64,000 nucleotides of DNA, taken from assembly GCF_006352025.1 (NCBI RefSeq), contig NZ_CP040936.1, forward strand, positions 2,914,001-2,978,000, written 5' to 3'. The stretch is from Hymenobacter sp. DG01 (GTDB taxonomy: Bacteria > Bacteroidota > Bacteroidia > Cytophagales > Hymenobacteraceae). The position numbers and the translations under genes are program-made. This document shows positions 7,378-16,871 of the stretch, one piece after another (the stretch's first letter is position 1; each line of letters begins with the position of its first letter). The notes under the pieces were generated by a model. That model was not told the origin of the DNA and ran no database searches. It was given only the letters and a program-made list of their open reading frames with translations.

Positions 7378-8061
7378 CTACTTCAACCCGAAATTGTAGC
7401 GCAGGCCTATGCTTGCTCCGGGCTGGGGAGCGTACGCCTCGGCGGAATAGATAGCTGCGGCTGACGAGCCCAGTACCGACCAGTTCAGACGGCTTTCGGC
7501 TACCAGCGTCAGGTGCCGGGTGGGGGTATAGGTAACGGCCGCGCCCAGGGTCAGGGGCACATCATTGGCCTCGCTGAAGCCGCCTATCTCGAAGGGCGGC
7601 TCCGGCTGACCGGCAGCTGTGGTGGAGCGCCGGCCTTCCACGCGGTAATGCAGCAGCGAGAAGCCCGCTACCCCTTCCACGTTCCAGCGGCGCGGCACCG
7701 CCACAAATGCGTAGCGGAACAGCACGGGCACCACTACGCTTCCGTACCGGTTGTAGTAGCGGTAACGGCTGCCATCCGGATAGTCGATGACCGTAAGCGG
7801 TCCGTTGGTGGTCCGGCGCCACATGGCCGATATTTCCAGGCTGGAGCGTTTACTGAAGCGAAAACCTACTACCGGCATCAGGCCCCGGTAAGAAAGCATC
7901 CGGCCGTTACTGTCGCGCTGCCCCAGCCCCGCGTAGCGGTAAGCTCCTGCCTGCACTCCAACGTAGAAGGGCGCAGGCCGCCCCTGAACTGAATCGGGAA
8001 CAGCTTGTTTCGGTGCGTCGGGCGCCAAGACGAGGGTAGCAAGTAAGCAGGCAGCGTACAT
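7378..8061 (-). CDS. Outer-membrane beta-barrel protein
   Basis: 227 residues with a short hydrophobic N-terminus (MYAACLLATLVLA) fitting a signal peptide. The rest is made of alternating amphipathic strands ending in aromatic residues: FYVGVQAGAYRYAGL, LMPVVGFRFSKRSSLEISAMWRR, VVVPVLFRYAFV, VTYTPTRHLTLVAESRLNW and the terminal IGLRYNFGLK. This is the usual layout of a Bacteroidota outer_membrane beta-barrel protein of 8 to 10 strands. No ligand or enzymatic residues can be identified. It is transcribed convergently with pfkB. Confidence 0.8.
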   Translation of the reverse strand: MYAACLLATLVLAPDAPKQAVPDSVQGRPAPFYVGVQAGAYRYAGLGQRDSNGRMLSYRGLMPVVGFRFSKRSSLEISAMWRRTTNGPLTVIDYPDGSRYRYYNRYGSVVVPVLFRYAFVAVPRRWNVEGVAGFSLLHYRVEGRRSTTAAGQPEPPFEIGGFSEANDVPLTLGAAVTYTPTRHLTLVAESRLNWSVLGSSAAAIYSAEAYAPQPGASIGLRYNFGLK

Positions 8062-8473
8062 AAGTAAGTAGCGGATAAGAATTAGGCTAAAGGTGACGCC
8101 TCCCTGAGCTGCCTGGCAAACTACTTTTCGGCTTTATCAGACTTTCCGCTACTACCGCCCATGCCAAGTCATGGGCCCCTCCCCTGCATCCGCTGCCCCG
8201 AAAACGCGCTTTTGGTAACGCAGCGGCCCTTGCTCGCTCAGACTTCCGGCGGCGGGAAAGCGGCGGGCGCAGCTTCCCATGGCCGGGTACCGGGCCGGCA
8301 GTGGGGTAGTACTTTCAGGAATAAGTCGGGAACTGTTACTAGGCCAGAAACCGTAGCTTTGCGCTTCTACACCCATAACTCCGGTCTGTGTAATAGCTGA
8401 TTTCTTTCAGGGAACCCCGTAGCCAACCCACCTCTGTGGGCGCTCTACCTCGTTGCTTTTTACGAAAGAAATC
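8062..8473. other. Intergenic region between divergent genes
   Basis: About 410 bases between the start codons of the beta-barrel gene and the ABC-F gene. It holds a -7 element for the ABC-F gene (8354-8361) and presumably the promoter of the barrel gene, which I could not locate. No coding frame in it looks real. Confidence 0.6.
8354..8361 (+). promoter_or_regulatory. Bacteroidota -7 element (TAGCTTTG) for the ABC-F gene
   Basis: Exact TAnnTTTG match 112 bases before the ABC-F start. It implies an unusually long leader for this window. No clear -33 TTTG. Confidence 0.5.
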
Positions 8474-10063
8474 ATGCTACTTCTCCAAGACCTGGGGTAC
8501 CTCCACCCCAATAAGGAAGGCTTGTTTGACGGCCTCCACCTGGCTGTTGGCCCGCGCCAGAAGATTGCCCTGATCGGGAATAATGGGGTAGGAAAGTCCA
8601 CCCTGCTGCAAATCATAGCCGGGGTTCTGCCTCCCTCCGGCGGCCTGGTGCAGACCAGTGCTACCCCCTACTACATTCCGCAGCACTTCGGGCAGTTCGA
8701 CGACCTCACAATAGCTCAGGCCCTGCGCATTGAAGGCAAAACGGCGGCCCTGCAGGAAATTCTGGCGGGTGCGGTCACGGAAGCCAACCTAGCCACGCTG
8801 GCCGATGACTGGACCATAGAGGAACGCAGCCTGGAGGCACTACGGCGCTGGGCACTGGCTGAAGTGAGCCTTACGCAGCGCCTGGGCAGCCTCAGCGGGG
8901 GCCAGAAAACCAAGGTATTCTGGGCCGGCCTTGCCATTCACCAGCCCGCGCTGGTGCTGCTGGACGAGCCCAGCAACCACCTGGATACCGCCGGCCGGCA
9001 GCTACTCTACGACTTCATCCAGACCACGACCAGCACCCTACTGGTTGTTAGCCACGACCGGAAACTTCTCAGTCTGCTCGATACGGTGGCGGAACTGAGC
9101 AAGCGCGGCATTGCCCTGTACGGCGGCAACTACGCCTTTTACACCGAGCAGAAGCAGGTGGAAAGCAACGCCCTCAGCCAGGACGTGAAAAGCAGGGAGA
9201 GAGCCCTGCGCAAAGCCCGGGAAACGGAGCGCGAGGCTCTGGAGCGCAAGCAGAAACTGGACGCCCGCGGCAAGAAAAACCAGGCCAAAGCGGGCCTACC
9301 CACCATCATGCTCCATATGATGCGCAACAGTGCCGAGCAGAGCACTTCCCGCCTCAAGAGCATGCACGCCGAAAAGGTAAGCGCCCTTGCCCAGGAGCTG
9401 AGCGAGCGGCGCAAAGAGCTACCCGATACCGACAAGATGAAGTTCGGCTTCGACAACTCTACCCTGCACAAAGGCAAAATCCTGTTCACGGCAACGGGCC
9501 TCAACTACGGCTACGGCCCGCACCTGCTGTGGCCCGAGCCATTGAGCTTTCAGGTGCTGAGCGGCGAGCGGCTGGCACTGCAGGGCCTGAACGGCTCCGG
9601 CAAAAGCACCCTGCTTCGGCTCCTGCTGGGCGAGCTGGCGCCTACGCGGGGCACCCTGCACCGGGCCGTCAGCAGGGCCGTGTACATTGATCAGGAGTAT
9701 TCCCTGCTGCACCAGCCGATGGCGGTGTACCAGCAGGCGCAGCACTTTAATACCGCAGGCCTGCAGGAGCACGAAGTGAAGGTCCGCCTGAACCGGTTTT
9801 TGTTTACCCAGGAGCACTGGGACAAGCCCTGCTCCGCTCTGAGCGGGGGCGAAAAAATGCGGCTCCTGCTGTGCTGCCTGATGATGCGCCACCAGGCTCC
9901 CGACCTCATCATCCTCGATGAGCCTACCAACAACCTGGATATTCAGAACCTGGACCTCCTGACGGTGGCCCTGCATGGGTACCAGGGCACCCTGGTCGTG
10001 GTATCGCACGATGAGGTTTTCCTGGAGCAGCTGGGCGTGACCCGTACCATCTGGCTCGGGTAG
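8474..10063 (+). CDS. ABC-F family ATPase (ribosome-associated)
   Basis: 529 residues from ATG 8474; a TTG seven codons upstream is less likely. Two ABC cassettes are complete: Walker [10 protein letters not shown], signature LSGGQ and Walker [12 protein letters not shown] in the first; [18 protein letters not shown] and [12 protein letters not shown] in the second. There is no transmembrane domain. The linker between them is rich in Lys, Arg and Glu (about residues 225-330), as in ABC-F proteins that act on the ribosomal E site. The family includes translation factors and antibiotic-resistance proteins; which applies here cannot be told from the linker. Confidence 0.92.
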   Translation: MLLLQDLGYLHPNKEGLFDGLHLAVGPRQKIALIGNNGVGKSTLLQIIAGVLPPSGGLVQTSATPYYIPQHFGQFDDLTIAQALRIEGKTAALQEILAGAVTEANLATLADDWTIEERSLEALRRWALAEVSLTQRLGSLSGGQKTKVFWAGLAIHQPALVLLDEPSNHLDTAGRQLLYDFIQTTTSTLLVVSHDRKLLSLLDTVAELSKRGIALYGGNYAFYTEQKQVESNALSQDVKSRERALRKARETEREALERKQKLDARGKKNQAKAGLPTIMLHMMRNSAEQSTSRLKSMHAEKVSALAQELSERRKELPDTDKMKFGFDNSTLHKGKILFTATGLNYGYGPHLLWPEPLSFQVLSGERLALQGLNGSGKSTLLRLLLGELAPTRGTLHRAVSRAVYIDQEYSLLHQPMAVYQQAQHFNTAGLQEHEVKVRLNRFLFTQEHWDKPCSALSGGEKMRLLLCCLMMRHQAPDLIILDEPTNNLDIQNLDLLTVALHGYQGTLVVVSHDEVFLEQLGVTRTIWLG

Positions 10064-10344
10064 CACACCGGCTGTAAAGTGCTTTTCGTGAAGCTCTTGG
10101 CTCTTGAATAAAAATTTATGGAGCCATACTTTGAAATACAAAGTTCTTTCACATCCTTTGCATCACACTGTTTTTAGTTCCTGCTACCCAGGAGTGAGAG
10201 CCGCTCAGGGCCTGCCTGAAAACGCAGCCGCCGGAGCCACTTTCCTACCCCCTGGGTTTGCTCAAAGCCCACCTGACATCGGCTTCTACCCTGGTTACTC
10301 TCTGGTTTTTCTCTTACTCTTTGTCACCCAAGCATCTTACTGCC

Positions 10345-10920
10345 ATGACACTCATCCAAAGCCTTGTTCGCCTCGCGCTGGTAACGGCGTTTTTGCTGCT
10401 CATCCCGCTGGTTGCCATGCAGTTTACCGCCGAAGTAAACTGGACCTTTTCTGACTTCGTCTTCGCCGGAGTTCTGCTGTTTGGGGCGGGCCTTACTTTT
10501 ATTCTGGTGGCTCGCATGAGTACCAACGCCACGTACCGCGTAGCGGCCGGCGTAGGGGTTGCGGCCGGGTTGCTGCTGTTGTGGGCCAACGCGGCCGTGG
10601 GCCTGGTCGGCAGCGAAGACAACCCCGCCAACCTGCTTTACCTGGGGGTGCCGGCCGTGGCGCTTATCGGGGCTTTGGTGGCGCGTTTCCGCCCCCTGGG
10701 CATGTCGAATGCCATGTTTGCGGCGTCGCTTACCTATATCGTGGTTACGGCTATTGCCCTGTTCGTCTGGACGCCCACGGGTGTAGCGGCTGAGCCCCAG
10801 GTGAAGCTGCTGAATCTGCTGATTGCGAATGGTGTTTTTGCTGCCATCTGGGCGGTTTCGGGCTGGCTGTTCCGCCGGGCCAGCACTACGGGCTCTGACT
10901 TGACCCGACGACTGGCCTAG
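10345..10920 (+). CDS. Membrane protein, first of a tandem paralogous pair
   Basis: 191 residues from ATG 10345 with about six hydrophobic segments (LALVTAFLLLIPLVAM, FVFAGVLLFGAGLTFILVA, VAAGVGVAAGLLLLWANAAVGL, LLYLGVPAVALIGALVA, ASLTYIVVTAIALFVW and the terminal LLIANGVFAAIWAVSGWLF). The core motif VGLVGSEDNPANLLY and GMSNAMFAASLT recur in the next gene. Reading from the earlier TTG at 10258 would prepend non-conserved residues. No named family is recognised. Confidence 0.8.
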   Translation: MTLIQSLVRLALVTAFLLLIPLVAMQFTAEVNWTFSDFVFAGVLLFGAGLTFILVARMSTNATYRVAAGVGVAAGLLLLWANAAVGLVGSEDNPANLLYLGVPAVALIGALVARFRPLGMSNAMFAASLTYIVVTAIALFVWTPTGVAAEPQVKLLNLLIANGVFAAIWAVSGWLFRRASTTGSDLTRRLA

Positions 10921-10969
10921 AGGCCCCACTTACCTAACAATTCCCCTTCACCTCTTACGTACTACTCCC

Positions 10970-11434
10970 ATGGCCATATCTCACGTTGTGATGGCGGGCG
11001 TCCTGCTACTTGTGCTGGGGCTCCTGTATCTGCTGGTAGCCAGCCGGGGCCGCAGCGGCGCCTATAAACTGGCGGCGGGTGTGGCGGTAGCCGCCTCCCT
11101 CCTGCTGGTGTGGGGCAACCTGGCCGTCGGCTTCATCGGCAGCGAGGACAACCCGATGAACCTGCTCTACGGCGCGGTGCTGGCCGTGGGCTTCGTTGGG
11201 GCCGTCCTGGCGAAACTCCAGCCGCAGGGCATGGCAAAGGCCATGTTCGCAACGGCTCTTACGCAGTTTGCCGTGCCTTTCGTGGCGCTGCTCATCAAGC
11301 AGCCCGAGCTGACGATGGGCGTGCTGTGGGTGATTGTGCTGAACACCGTCTTTGCCGGGCTGTGGGTAGCGGCGGGGTTTCTGTTTCGGCGGGCGGGTCT
11401 GGCTGGTGCGGATTTGGGCCGGCAGGTGGCCTAA
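10970..11434 (+). CDS. Membrane protein, second of a tandem paralogous pair
   Basis: 154 residues, about five hydrophobic segments, beginning 49 bases after its paralogue. Shared signatures are LLLVWGNLAVGFIGSEDNP, MNLLYGAV, GMAKAMFATALT and the C-terminal AGLWVAAGFLFRRAG. It lacks the first membrane segment of the upstream copy. The shared acidic SEDNP loop between two helices is the most distinctive feature. Function is unknown; the pair probably arose by local duplication and may form a heteromeric complex. Confidence 0.8.
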   Translation: MAISHVVMAGVLLLVLGLLYLLVASRGRSGAYKLAAGVAVAASLLLVWGNLAVGFIGSEDNPMNLLYGAVLAVGFVGAVLAKLQPQGMAKAMFATALTQFAVPFVALLIKQPELTMGVLWVIVLNTVFAGLWVAAGFLFRRAGLAGADLGRQVA

Positions 11435-11489
11435 GATGCTTTGTGTCCTTTATAGCTACTAGGCGTACCTAATCGAACCAGCGAAATCG

Positions 11490-11497
11490 TATCTTCG
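11490..11497 (+). promoter_or_regulatory. Possible -7 element for the zeta-like gene pair
   Basis: TATCTTCG differs from TAnnTTTG at one position, 26 bases before ATG 11524. Confidence 0.3.
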
Positions 11498-11523
11498 TTA
11501 TCCTAGCAACTACCTTCATCGCC

Positions 11524-11748
11524 ATGGCACGCAAAAAACCGCTTGAATTATCAGAAACGGGACTGAAACGGGTGCTGAAGAATGCTTCGGGCCGTGTGGT
11601 CAGCGAAAACCTGGACCGTGGTATAGCCATTACCGTAATCGACCAGGGGCAGATTGTGCAGATTCACCCTGATGCTACACGCCGGGTAGTGCGCAAACAG
11701 GTAGCGCAGCCAGTGCATATCTCTGAAATGCAGCTGCACCTTGACTGA
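11524..11748 (+). CDS. Small basic protein upstream of a zeta-like kinase (antitoxin candidate)
   Basis: 74 residues (MARKKPLELSETGLKRVLKNASGRVV...). It is rich in Lys and Arg at the N-terminus, with a beta-rich middle (IAITVIDQGQIVQIHP). It resembles no family I can name. Its stop overlaps the start of the zeta-like gene by 8 bases, the arrangement expected for an antitoxin translated ahead of its toxin. Small size and coupling are the only evidence for that role. Confidence 0.7.
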   Translation: MARKKPLELSETGLKRVLKNASGRVVSENLDRGIAITVIDQGQIVQIHPDATRRVVRKQVAQPVHISEMQLHLD

Positions 11749-12505
11749 GTTTGTCCCTCGCCTTCGCGTGCTTGCCGGTCCCAATGGGTCCGGCAAGTCT
11801 TTTTTAGTCCCTTCCCTGGCCACAGAAGTTAACCTGGGTGTGATTGTAAATGCCGATGAAATTGAGGCCAGGCTCAAGGCTCAGCACCGGCGGCGCACCC
11901 GTGTACTCAATCTGCATGATTGGAAATTGATGTTGACGCAGCAGGATTTGGATGCGTTTCTTCAGGCAGAGGAGGCAACCAAACAAACCACGCTGGCACA
12001 ACAGCAGATGCAGAAGCTTCGCATCGAAGAAAATGTGCTGCTCTTTACCGCTGTTAAGATAGATTCCTACTTGGCTTCTCGGGTGGCTGAGTTTCTGCGC
12101 TATTCCCTGCTGGCCGCCCGTCAATCTTTCACTTTTGAGACGGTAATGTCTCACCCGTCTAAGCTTGCCTTTCTGCGCGATGCGCAAGCGGCGGGGTTTC
12201 GCACGTATCTATACTTCGTCGCCACCGAAGACCCGGAAATCAACGTGGGCCGGGTGCGGGCCAGAGTACAGAAGAAGGGCCATGATGTAGCTCGCGACAA
12301 AATTATCTCCCGCTACGCCCGTACCCTGGATTATTTGTTCGATGCGGTTCGCTTAGTCAACCGCGCCTTTATCTTCGATAACTCGTACGCAGCACCTCAG
12401 CTTGTTGCCGAAGTAGAAGAAGGCAAGCGCGTGGAGTTCAAAACCGCTACCATTCCGGCTTGGGTGGACACCTACTTCCGCCAAAAGGCACTGCGTAAAG
12501 CTTAA
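11741..12505 (+). CDS. Zeta-toxin-like P-loop kinase
   Basis: 254 residues from TTG 11741; no ATG precedes the P-loop. Walker A is GPNGSGKS at residues 13-20, followed by VNADE (36-40), where zeta kinases place the catalytic Asp. FETVMSHPSK lies mid-protein, and an Arg-rich lid segment (GRVRARVQKKGHDVARDKIISRYARTL) follows. Known zeta toxins phosphorylate UDP-N-acetylglucosamine. Members of this broader family can also be non-toxic kinases. The overlapping small upstream gene supports a toxin-antitoxin reading. The long, Gln-rich insertion at about residues 62-95 is notable. Confidence 0.8.
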   Translation: MTEFVPRLRVLAGPNGSGKSFLVPSLATEVNLGVIVNADEIEARLKAQHRRRTRVLNLHDWKLMLTQQDLDAFLQAEEATKQTTLAQQQMQKLRIEENVLLFTAVKIDSYLASRVAEFLRYSLLAARQSFTFETVMSHPSKLAFLRDAQAAGFRTYLYFVATEDPEINVGRVRARVQKKGHDVARDKIISRYARTLDYLFDAVRLVNRAFIFDNSYAAPQLVAEVEEGKRVEFKTATIPAWVDTYFRQKALRKA

Positions 12506-12514
12506 GCCCCTTGC

Positions 12515-12646
12515 ATGACGACCAATGCGTATCTTTTGCTCAACAAAGCTGCGCAAGACCGATACCCGGATTTCTCCAACGCCCTCAGCGACACGCTGCA
12601 GCCTGTGGTTCCGCAGATTCGGATTGGGTGCTTGCGAATCTTTTAA
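12515..12646 (+). CDS. Possible short ORF or gene remnant after the zeta-like gene
   Basis: A 43-codon frame (MTTNAYLLLNKAAQDRYPDF...) starts 9 bases after the zeta-like stop. Its amino-acid composition looks protein-like, but it ends abruptly in RIGCLRIF. It could be the truncated start of a former third operon gene. No family is recognised. Confidence 0.3.
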   Translation: MTTNAYLLLNKAAQDRYPDFSNALSDTLQPVVPQIRIGCLRIF

Positions 12647-12764
12647 TCTACTAGTGCTGCCTGAAGCTGCAGGAGCTTTTCCGAAACCAATGCACATGTA
12701 CTGCGACTGTTCGCTACACTAGTCGCCTAGTCACTATAAACTTGACCTTTTCATCATTCCTTCT

Positions 12765-13331
12765 ATGAACTGTTTATACCGGTTACTTTCTATAATCTGC
12801 TTTATATTGCCCCTTCGTTGTGTTGGGCAGATTAATTGGCCAACAACCCGCATAGACGACCAAGCCACTGTGCAGATGCCCTACGAGGGCACATTGGATG
12901 AAGACGCAAAAATCCCTGGTTCCCAACGATTTTGGACTTCTACTTCCGATAACGAATTTCAGATAGTGCGGACGGATCTGCGCTACATCCCAGGTTACAA
13001 CCCGGATGCAGTAATATCTGATCCGTCATTGCGCCAGATTTACGAAAAAGCGGCTAAGTTATATAACCGACAGATTGTCAAAGGCAAGGTACTGTCTCAG
13101 GAGAATGTTGTTTTTTCCGGAAAGCTAGCTCTTGCTACCCTATACCGCGGTTTTGATGAATACCGCCAGCGTCCAATCAATATTGAAACTATTTGGCTTT
13201 ACCACAGCCAAGCCCTTTACCTACTAACTTGTTCATATGCTGTTCCGGAAGAAACAGGAGCATCTGAGGATAAAAAGCGCTTTTTCTTGTCCTTTCGGAT
13301 CGATGGTAGTCCGCTCACTAAAGAACTGTAA
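12765..13331 (+). CDS. Secreted protein of unknown function
   Basis: 188 residues. The N-terminus (MNCLYRLLSIICFILPLRCVGQ) is a clear signal peptide with a likely cut after VGQ. The mature part has no transmembrane segments and contains ATVQMPYEGTL, FQIVRTDLRYIPGYNP, and two pairs of beta-strands ending in WLYHSQALYLLTCSYAVPE. The pattern of a transport-related or PsbP/DcrB-like fold is possible, but I cannot assign it. It is AT-richer than its neighbours. Confidence 0.75.
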   Translation: MNCLYRLLSIICFILPLRCVGQINWPTTRIDDQATVQMPYEGTLDEDAKIPGSQRFWTSTSDNEFQIVRTDLRYIPGYNPDAVISDPSLRQIYEKAAKLYNRQIVKGKVLSQENVVFSGKLALATLYRGFDEYRQRPINIETIWLYHSQALYLLTCSYAVPEETGASEDKKRFFLSFRIDGSPLTKEL

Positions 13332-13441
13332 TTGTCGGCAGCCAAGTACCCACAATATTCTATTGACACATGGTGACAATGACTTTATGTCTTATAATAT
13401 TAGATATTTATTCATGAAATAAGACAAAACATCAGCAAAAC

Positions 13442-13449
13442 TATCCTTG
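13442..13449 (+). promoter_or_regulatory. Possible -7 element upstream of clpB
   Basis: TATCCTTG differs from TAnnTTTG at one base, 66 bases before the clpB start. No heat-shock inverted repeat (CIRCE) was seen nearby. Confidence 0.3.
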
Positions 13450-13515
13450 CACCCCGTTTGCTAGGCCTCTCGTAGAACTTCCTAACCCGAAGCACCTACC
13501 TAGACTTAGTGAGCC

Positions 13516-16137
13516 ATGAACTTTAATAACTATACGATCAAGGCACAGGAGGCCGTGCAGAAGGCCACTGAAATTGCCGGGAGCAACCAGCAGCAGGCCA
13601 TTGAAACCGGCCACCTGCTGAAAGGCCTCTTCCAGAGCGACGAGAATGTACTGTCGTTTCTGGCCAAGAAGCTGGGTGTGAACCTGAACATCCTCACGCC
13701 CCGCCTCGATGCCCTGGTAACGGGCTACCCCAAAGTAAGCGGGGGCTCGCCCTACCTCTCCAACGAAGCCGCCGCCGCTTTGCAGCGTGCTACCGGTTTC
13801 CTGAAGGAGTTTGACGATGAATATGTGTCGGTGGAGCACCTGCTGCTGGGGCTGCTGGGCGGTAAAGACGCCGTGGCTACCCTGATGAAGGACGCCGGCT
13901 TCAACGAGAAAGACTTGAAAGCGGCCATCAAGGAGTTGCGCGGGGGCCGCAAGGTTACCTCCCAGACCGCCGAAGATCAGTACCAGAGCCTCAACCGCTA
14001 CGCCCGCAACCTCAACGAGCAGGTGCGTACCGGCAAGATGGACCCGGTTATCGGCCGCGACGAGGAAATCCGCCGCGTGCTGCAGATTCTGAGCCGCCGC
14101 ACCAAAAACAACCCCGTCCTGCTCGGGGAGCCCGGCGTAGGTAAGACCGCCATTGTGGAGGGCCTGGCCCAGCGCATTGTGGCCGGCGACGTGCCCGAAA
14201 ACCTCCAGGACAAAATCATCATGTCCCTGGACATGGGCCTGCTCATTGCGGGCGCCAAGTACAAGGGCGAGTTTGAGGAGCGCCTCAAGTCCGTCATTAA
14301 AGAAGTAACCGACTCCGAAGGCCAGATCATTCTGTTCATCGACGAGATGCACACCCTGATTGGCGCCGGCGGCGGTGGCGAAGGCGCTATGGACGCCGCC
14401 AACCTGCTCAAGCCCGCCCTGGCCCGCGGCGAGCTGCACTCCATTGGGGCTACTACCCTCAAAGAGTACCAGAAGTACATTGAGAAGGACAAGGCACTGG
14501 AGCGCCGTTTCCAGGCCGTGATGGTGGACGAGCCGAGCATGGAAGATGCCATCAGCATCATGCGCGGCATCAAGGAGAAATACGAGCTGCACCACGGCGT
14601 ACGCATCACCGACGACGCCGTAATTGCCGCCGTAGAACTCAGTTCCCGCTACATCACCGACCGGTTCCTGCCCGACAAGGCCATCGACCTGATGGACGAG
14701 GCCGCCGCCAAGCTGCGCATCGAGCTGAACTCCATGCCCGTGGAGCTCGACGAGGTGCAGCGCCGCATCATGCAGCTGGAAATTGAGCGCGAAGCCATCC
14801 GGCGTGAGGAGAACCACGACCGGGAGAACGTGCTCAACAAAGAGCTAAGCGAGCTAACCGCCAAGCGCGACTCCCTGAAAGCACAGTGGGAAAACGAGAA
14901 ATCGGCTCTCACCAGCATTCAGACCGAGAAAGAGAACATTGAGCGCTACAAGCTGGAAGCCGATCAGGCCGAACGCCAGGGCGACTACGGCCGCGTGGCG
15001 GAGCTGCGCTACGGCAAGATTCAGGAGGCCGAAGCCAAACTGAAGGAGCTGCAGGCCCAGGCTGAAGCCGACAAAGGCAAGGACGGCGGCTCGATGCTGC
15101 AGGAAGTAGTAACCTCTGAGGATATTGCCGAGGTGGTAGCCAAGTGGACCGGTATCCCAGTGAGCAAGATGCTGCAGTCGGACCGCGAGAAGCTGCTGAA
15201 CCTGGAGCAAGAGTTAGGCAAGCGCGTAGCTGGTCAGAGTGAGGCCATTGCCGCTATTTCCGATGCCGTGCGCCGTTCGCGGGCTGGCCTCCAGGACCCC
15301 AAGCGGCCCATCGGTTCGTTCATCTTCCTCGGTACGACGGGGGTAGGGAAAACCGAGCTGGCGAAGGCCCTGGCCGAGTACTTGTTCAACGATGAGAACA
15401 GCATGGTTCGCATTGATATGAGCGAGTACCAGGAGCGCCACGCCGTGTCGCGCCTCATAGGGGCGCCTCCCGGCTACGTGGGCTACGATGAAGGCGGGCA
15501 GTTGACCGAGGCCGTGCGCCGCAAGCCGTACTCGGTGATTCTGCTCGACGAAATTGAGAAGGCCCACCCCGATGTGTTCAACATCCTGTTGCAGGTGCTC
15601 GATGATGGCCGCCTCACCGACAACAAAGGCCGGGTGGCGAACTTCAAGAACACCATCATCATCATGACTTCCAACACGGGTGCCGACATCATTCAGAAGA
15701 ACTTCAAGGAGCTGAATGAGTACAACCACGAGGAAGTAGTGGACCGCACCCGCGAGGAAGTGGTAGAGCGCCTGAAGCAGCACATGCGCCCCGAGTTCCT
15801 GAACCGCATCGACGAGATTGTGATGTTCCAGCCGCTCAAGCGCCGCGAGATCCGCAAGATCGTGGACATTCAGTTCCGCCAGATTCAGCAGCGCCTGGAA
15901 GAAGCCGGTATCCGCCTGGAAGCCACCGACGAGGTGCTCGACTACCTGGGCGAGCAGGGCTTCGATCCGCAGTTTGGTGCCCGCCCCTTGAAGCGTGTGC
16001 TGCAGCGCCTGGTGCTGAATGAACTGTCGAAAGACATTCTCTCGGGCCGCGTGAGCAAGGACGCCGTAGTGGAAGCCGTGCTGGAAGACGAGCACATCCG
16101 CTTCGTGAATGTGGATGTGGAAATTCCGGGCATGTAA
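13516..16137 (+). CDS. clpB: ATP-dependent disaggregase ClpB
   Basis: 873 residues, the usual ClpB length. It extracts polypeptides from aggregates together with DnaK, using two AAA+ rings. In order: the Clp N-domain repeats (1-150), NBD1 with Walker A GEPGVGKT (204-211) and Walker B ILFIDE (about 272-277), a coiled-coil middle domain rich in Glu/Lys (about 405-530) that marks ClpB rather than ClpA/C, and NBD2 with Walker A GTTGVGKT (606-613), Walker B VILLDE and sensor NTGAD. The pore loop [12 protein letters not shown] is present. Single gene with its own terminator. Confidence 0.98.
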   Translation: MNFNNYTIKAQEAVQKATEIAGSNQQQAIETGHLLKGLFQSDENVLSFLAKKLGVNLNILTPRLDALVTGYPKVSGGSPYLSNEAAAALQRATGFLKEFDDEYVSVEHLLLGLLGGKDAVATLMKDAGFNEKDLKAAIKELRGGRKVTSQTAEDQYQSLNRYARNLNEQVRTGKMDPVIGRDEEIRRVLQILSRRTKNNPVLLGEPGVGKTAIVEGLAQRIVAGDVPENLQDKIIMSLDMGLLIAGAKYKGEFEERLKSVIKEVTDSEGQIILFIDEMHTLIGAGGGGEGAMDAANLLKPALARGELHSIGATTLKEYQKYIEKDKALERRFQAVMVDEPSMEDAISIMRGIKEKYELHHGVRITDDAVIAAVELSSRYITDRFLPDKAIDLMDEAAAKLRIELNSMPVELDEVQRRIMQLEIEREAIRREENHDRENVLNKELSELTAKRDSLKAQWENEKSALTSIQTEKENIERYKLEADQAERQGDYGRVAELRYGKIQEAEAKLKELQAQAEADKGKDGGSMLQEVVTSEDIAEVVAKWTGIPVSKMLQSDREKLLNLEQELGKRVAGQSEAIAAISDAVRRSRAGLQDPKRPIGSFIFLGTTGVGKTELAKALAEYLFNDENSMVRIDMSEYQERHAVSRLIGAPPGYVGYDEGGQLTEAVRRKPYSVILLDEIEKAHPDVFNILLQVLDDGRLTDNKGRVANFKNTIIIMTSNTGADIIQKNFKELNEYNHEEVVDRTREEVVERLKQHMRPEFLNRIDEIVMFQPLKRREIRKIVDIQFRQIQQRLEEAGIRLEATDEVLDYLGEQGFDPQFGARPLKRVLQRLVLNELSKDILSGRVSKDAVVEAVLEDEHIRFVNVDVEIPGM

Positions 16138-16153
16138 GCGCCTCAAACGAGTA

Positions 16154-16196
16154 AGCAAAAAGCCCCGCCAGCATAGTGCCGGCGGGGCTTTTTGCT
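16154..16196. terminator. Two-way terminator between clpB and the convergent gene
   Basis: A 16-bp perfect stem (agcaaaaagccccgcc with ggcggggctttttgct), A-rich on the left and T-rich on the right. It can therefore stop transcription from both sides. Confidence 0.9.
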
Positions 16197-16213
16197 TGCG
16201 TTGCCTTTGCTGA

Positions 16214-16594
16214 CTACGCTTTGAAATGCTTGCGCTTCAAGCGGCGCCGAATGTTTTTCGGAATGGCCTTACCCTGCTGATAAGCCGTAACTATTTCCTC
16301 CTCCCGGTCCTTACTGAATCGTATGCCTTTAGAAATGGAAACCCCCGAAAGGATTACGCCCAATCCGAGCGTAACAGGGGCCCCATCCACGCCCCGAGCC
16401 GTGGCAACGGCCCCGTAACCGAAAAAGTAGCCTGCGGGCAGGCCAAGAATAGTGCTACCCGTGCGACGGCTGGCAAACAAACGCTGCACGGCCTTGGCGG
16501 AGTCGGCAGGAGCAACCGCCTGAGCAGAGGCAGAAATAGCGCTTAGCCCTAGTAAACCAGCAAATAAACCAACCCGAAGTACGTGTGAAGTCAT
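16214..16594 (-). CDS. Small exported or membrane protein, unknown
   Basis: 126 residues from ATG 16594 with a signal peptide (MTSHVLRVGLFAGLLGLSAISASAQA). The mature part has one glycine-rich hydrophobic stretch (VTLGLGVILSGVSISKGI) and a very basic C-terminus (KNIRRRLKRKHFKA). Small Bacteroidota proteins with this layout occur widely, but I know of no function. It converges on clpB. Confidence 0.7.
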   Translation of the reverse strand: MTSHVLRVGLFAGLLGLSAISASAQAVAPADSAKAVQRLFASRRTGSTILGLPAGYFFGYGAVATARGVDGAPVTLGLGVILSGVSISKGIRFSKDREEEIVTAYQQGKAIPKNIRRRLKRKHFKA

Positions 16595-16871
16595 GAAAAA
16601 CAGATAAGCAGAAAATGGATTATTTCGCAATGTTACCCTGTTCCGCTCAGGAATAGAAACCTACTGTTCAGTATCTTAGATAAAGAATATCATTTCTGAC
16701 CTAAACGTAATTCAGCCCGAATTACGGCCCATCAGTACCATGGCAGCGAGTCGCGCTTCTCGTTGGTAGCGTCCGGCTTTGGCTAGCGCGAAATATTGGC
16801 TTTGCACAGTCGGTTCCGGTTACGGTGCGTATGAGTAGCTACCTCATCCACTGACTTTTAACCCGGCTCTC

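Noticed and set aside
10104..10454. Plus-strand frame entering the first GSEDNP membrane protein
   Set aside because: Out of frame with a clearly conserved membrane protein starting at 10345.
12525..12722. 65-codon frame after the zeta-like gene
   Set aside because: Composition is poor; the overlapping 43-codon frame at 12515 fits a gene remnant better.
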